DNA of 17,971 nt from Candidatus Lindowiibacteriota bacterium (GTDB lineage: Bacteria; Lindowbacteria; 2-12-FULL-62-27): positions 1 to 17,971 of the forward strand of contig JAHFCY010000036.1 in assembly GCA_023249255.1 (NCBI GenBank), written 5' to 3'. The notes under the pieces were generated by a model. It ran no database searches. It saw only the letters and a program-made list of their open reading frames with translations, and was not told the DNA's origin. The position numbers and the translations under genes were made by a program. Positions 15,095 through 17,971 of the stretch are shown here, in pieces (position 1 is the stretch's first letter; each line of letters begins with the position of its first letter).

Positions 15095-16396
15095 TCATCC
15101 GACGTGCGAGATGGCCGCGACGGGTTTCATCCGGGCGGCCGTGAACGACGGGATCAGCGAGATGAGCGTACAGCACATCGTGATGAACACGGCCCCGCCG
15201 ATAATGCGGGCGGGTTCCAGCGCAAACCGCAGGGTCGCGGACATGGTGAAGAATTGCGCGCCCTCCGGCACCGGCAGATGGAGCGCGTTCAGGCCGAGGG
15301 CCGCAAGGCATCCCGCAGCGGCGCCCGCGGCGGTGCCCATGGCACCGAGGCAAAACGCCTCCATCACAAACATCGCCATCACGCCGCGGCGTCTCATGCC
15401 GATGGCGCGAAGGGTGCCGATCTCGCGGGTCCGTTCCCGGATGGCGATCCAAAGGCTGTTCATGATGCCAACCGAGATGATGACCAGCAGAACCGTTGTG
15501 AGAAGAAAGCTCAATCCATCAATGGCCTTGAGCGTCCAATTGACGTAGCTCATCTCATCTTCCCAGTCGGTCAGGTCGAGCCTCTGGCCCGTCCAGTCCT
15601 CGCGGTTGATGTCCTGCATCTTCATCCAGAAGGCCTTGTCGGCCCGGTCCATCACGGTATAGCCGTTATCCGTAAGGGCCTTGCGCAACAGGTCGATGTC
15701 CCGTGGGATCCGCTTCATGTCCTTGATGTAGACCAACAGCGCTCCCGTGACCGACTCATTGGTCTGGTCGAGGCGGTTCAACGTCTCCCTGGCCAGGAAG
15801 GTGTTCCAGGAGGTCATGATCCCCATGTCCTCGGCGACGCCCGCTACGCGCACGTCCACGGTGTTGTTGACGCCCCGCGCGGTCAGGACCGAGAAGACCA
15901 TGTTGTCGCCGGTCTTCACATTCAACTTTTTTGCCTGGCTGGCGAAGATGAGGACGTTGCCGGGCTTGCCCAGGTCCTCCAGATTTCCTTCCTTCATTTT
16001 CAGAACCTTGGGGAGCCTGGGCTCTTGGGACATGTCCACGCCTGCGATTCCCACTTGCATACTGCCTTCGTCCGAGACCAGCCGGGCCCATCCGCGGCCG
16101 CGGGGCGCCACGTAATCCAGGTCCGGCAGGGTCTTCTCGACGATGGCGAGTATTTTTTTGTAATCGGTCACCAGCGGGGCGCTCTGGCCGGCCGTCACCT
16201 TGTAGAATCCCCCGACGTTCAAATGGCCGGTCGCCACCGCGGTCGCCGATTCGAGCACGGTAAACTTGACCCCCGATGAAAGACATCCGAGGGAGACCAG
16301 CAGTGCCGTGGCCCCGGCGATGGCTCCGCCCAACAGGAGGTTTCTTCGGCGGTGGCTCAAGAGGTTTCGGAAGGCAATCAGGAAAAGTTGTTTCAT
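15095..16396 (-). CDS. ABC transporter permease, FtsX/LolCE family (second of a pair)
   Basis: The 433-residue membrane protein has the classic FtsX/MacB layout: a first helix (about 20-42), a periplasmic domain (about 45-300), and three helices at the end. The cytoplasmic loop RERTREIGTLRAIGMRRR before the third helix is the family signature that contacts the ATPase. It is one component of an ABC complex exporting lipoproteins or other envelope substrates, or acting mechanically on the cell envelope; the substrate cannot be read from the sequence. The ATG is four bases after the stop of the upstream permease gene. No ATPase gene is present, so it must lie beyond the window's right edge. It converges on the oxidase operon, with about 70 bases between them. 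Confidence 0.85.
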   Translation of the reverse strand: MKQLFLIAFRNLLSHRRRNLLLGGAIAGATALLVSLGCLSSGVKFTVLESATAVATGHLNVGGFYKVTAGQSAPLVTDYKKILAIVEKTLPDLDYVAPRGRGWARLVSDEGSMQVGIAGVDMSQEPRLPKVLKMKEGNLEDLGKPGNVLIFASQAKKLNVKTGDNMVFSVLTARGVNNTVDVRVAGVAEDMGIMTSWNTFLARETLNRLDQTNESVTGALLVYIKDMKRIPRDIDLLRKALTDNGYTVMDRADKAFWMKMQDINREDWTGQRLDLTDWEDEMSYVNWTLKAIDGLSFLLTTVLLVIISVGIMNSLWIAIRERTREIGTLRAIGMRRRGVMAMFVMEAFCLGAMGTAAGAAAGCLAALGLNALHLPVPEGAQFFTMSATLRFALEPARIIGGAVFITMCCTLISLIPSFTAARMKPVAAISHVG

Positions 16397-16400
16397 TTTT

Positions 16401-17971
16401 TCAATCGTCCGAGGCGATGGCCTGGATGGGTGGAATCCTCGCGGCCATCAGGGCCGGGTAGAGGGCCGAGATGCAGGTGACCCCCAGCACCACGACGAAC
16501 GCCCCGGCGACACTGCCGGCGCTCAAACCGGGAAAAAGCCGGGGGCCGGAAAAGAAAAAATATAAAAAGTCGTTGCCCGCGCCGATGCCGGCGTGTCCCA
16601 GCCAGACCACGAAGGCGCTTCCAAGGGCCGCTCCCATTGTGCCGAAGAAAAGTCCGAGGACCACCGTCTCGGTGAGGACCATGGCCAGCACGAAACCCCG
16701 CCTCGCTCCGATGGCGCGCAGAGTGCCGATCTCTCTTACCCTCTGCAGAGTGGCCATGACCACCGCGTTGTTGATGATGACGAGGGCGACGACGAAGATG
16801 ATGGCGGTGGCGAAGTACAAGATGAGCTTGGCCACGAACACGAACTGTCCCAGATTGCCCGCGGCTTTCTGCCAATCGATCACCTTCAAGCCCAGATTCT
16901 CCCTGTCGCAGATCGCCTGCAGGTCCTTGATGGTTTCCTTCAGCCGCGAAGGGTCCTTCAAAATGACGGCGGCCCCGATGGCCACGCCCCGCTCGATTTC
17001 CTCCCGGCTGTAAACGCGGTCGAGGATGTTCGCCCGGCTGACCTTGTCGCCTGCGCCCATGCCGGCGCCGAGGTCGATGCGTTTCTCTTTCACGTCCTCC
17101 ACCGCGGAGGATCCACCGAAAAGATCGGATTCGGCCTTGTCCCTGGCGACGAACCGGGCGCCCGCGGCTTCCCGCAGGTTTTTGGTCTCGGCAACTTTCT
17201 CCGGCGTCATGTAGCCGTAAAGGTCTCGAAAAGAAAAGATATCCATGAGGCTCAATGCCCCGGCGATGCCCGACTTTTCCAGGCCTTTAAACTGGAACGT
17301 TCCGTAGACCTTGACGTTCACAGCCTGCACGAAACCCGACTTGGCGTAAGCCTTGATGGTCATGAAATCTCCGGGATTCAGGCGGTACAGCTCGAGCATG
17401 GGCGCAAGCTCCGCATAGAAAAATTTGTAGCGGTCCGCGAAGTTGCCGTCGGTCGTGTTGAAAAAGGATGAGAGCAGTTTACGGATGTCCGGTTCCCCGG
17501 TGTCGAGCGCCGTCTGGAGGAGAGTTGTGGCCTTCTTCGTGGAGAGTGGGTCAAGCTGAAGGACGATCTCGGAGGTCTGGGTCTTGTTTTGTTTCACGAG
17601 GTCCTTCAAGTCCGGGTCGGTGGCGATCTTTTTTCCCTTGAGCGTGACTCCCTCGTGGATTCGGTCGAGGCGCCGCGCGGCTTTCAGTTTGAACTGGTCC
17701 TCGTAGATATAGTTCGACAGGAGCATGCCCCGGCGGCCCTTCGGGACGGCGGAACCTTTCACCACTTCCATCCGGTCGAAGGATTCCGCGAAGGCGTCCA
17801 GGTCGGTGCCGACGTAGGAAAGGAAAATCTGGTCCGAGTCCGGCACCAGGTAGGCGATCCTGTTCTCGAGGAATTCCAGATGGTCCAGAGGCGATGCGTC
17901 GAAGCCGTCCCAGAAATCATCGGATGCGGCGCGGTCGAGGTCGCTATAGGCTTGGGGATCCACCGCGCCCC
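16401..17971 (-). CDS. ABC transporter permease, FtsX/LolCE family (first of a pair; N-terminus outside the window)
   Basis: The frame is open to the window edge, so the start and first transmembrane helix are missing; the GTG at 17963 is probably not the true start. About 520 residues are readable. The first 370 or so are soluble and unusually long for the family, and include lysine-rich stretches such as LVKQNKTQTSEI. Three helices follow near 376-400, 420-445 and 485-510, with the family signature REIGTLRAIGARR between the first two. The protein ends ARIPPIQAIASDD, like other FtsX-type permeases. The partner gene starts four bases after its stop. Together they look like the heterodimeric permease of a lipoprotein-export-type ABC complex whose ATPase is outside the window. 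Confidence 0.8.
   Translation of the reverse strand, partial: GAVDPQAYSDLDRAASDDFWDGFDASPLDHLEFLENRIAYLVPDSDQIFLSYVGTDLDAFAESFDRMEVVKGSAVPKGRRGMLLSNYIYEDQFKLKAARRLDRIHEGVTLKGKKIATDPDLKDLVKQNKTQTSEIVLQLDPLSTKKATTLLQTALDTGEPDIRKLLSSFFNTTDGNFADRYKFFYAELAPMLELYRLNPGDFMTIKAYAKSGFVQAVNVKVYGTFQFKGLEKSGIAGALSLMDIFSFRDLYGYMTPEKVAETKNLREAAGARFVARDKAESDLFGGSSAVEDVKEKRIDLGAGMGAGDKVSRANILDRVYSREEIERGVAIGAAVILKDPSRLKETIKDLQAICDRENLGLKVIDWQKAAGNLGQFVFVAKLILYFATAIIFVVALVIINNAVVMATLQRVREIGTLRAIGARRGFVLAMVLTETVVLGLFFGTMGAALGSAFVVWLGHAGIGAGNDFLYFFFSGPRLFPGLSAGSVAGAFVVVLGVTCISALYPALMAARIPPIQAIASDD

Overview
The window is mostly a G+C-rich bacterial respiratory gene cluster. One sampled 60-base line in the ActC gene is about 65% G+C by hand count. 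Genes on the plus strand encode most of an alternative complex III (ACIII: ActB to ActF, with ActA presumably upstream of the window), then a cbb3-type (C-family) haem-copper oxidase with its assembly and copper-loading genes. The lipoprotein cytochrome ActE, exported c-type cytochromes and LolCE/MacB-like permeases point to a didermic, respiring bacterium. Gene content alone does not identify the phylum; ACIII occurs in Bacteroidota, Myxococcota, Planctomycetota, Acidobacteriota and many uncultured lineages.

Layout. 1-2158: ActB, whose N-terminal part is missing or separated by a frame break at the window edge. 2149-5794: ActC, ActD, ActE and ActF, joined by short overlaps or spacers. 5796-6539: an exported mono-haem cytochrome c. 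6636-8937: an islet of small genes, all on the minus strand and locally A+T-rich. It holds a 59-aa basic protein, a three-segment membrane protein with a PH-like core, a Gly/Ala-rich hydrophobic peptide, a DUF433/DUF5615 toxin-antitoxin-like pair, a 40-aa ORF and a half-length retropepsin-like protein. 9040-15021: the oxidase operon, in the order di-haem cytochrome c, CcoN, CcoO, a CcoS-like protein, a 61-aa membrane protein, the CcoI copper ATPase and a TauE/SafE-type membrane protein. 15095-17971: two minus-strand FtsX-family ABC permeases with a different codon preference (Ala GCC, Lys AAG); the second runs off the window.

How the genes work together (family knowledge plus inference). ACIII oxidises quinol through its membrane subunits ActC/ActF and passes electrons through the iron-sulfur protein ActB and haem subunits to periplasmic cytochromes. 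The mono-haem (5796-6539) and di-haem (9040-9798) cytochromes are placed to carry them to CcoO and then CcoN, which reduces oxygen. CcoI, the CcoS-like protein and perhaps the SafE-like protein would supply copper and assembly functions. No membrane-anchored CcoP is seen; the di-haem protein is the obvious candidate to replace it. The minus-strand islet interrupts this electron-transfer cluster and looks like a later insertion.
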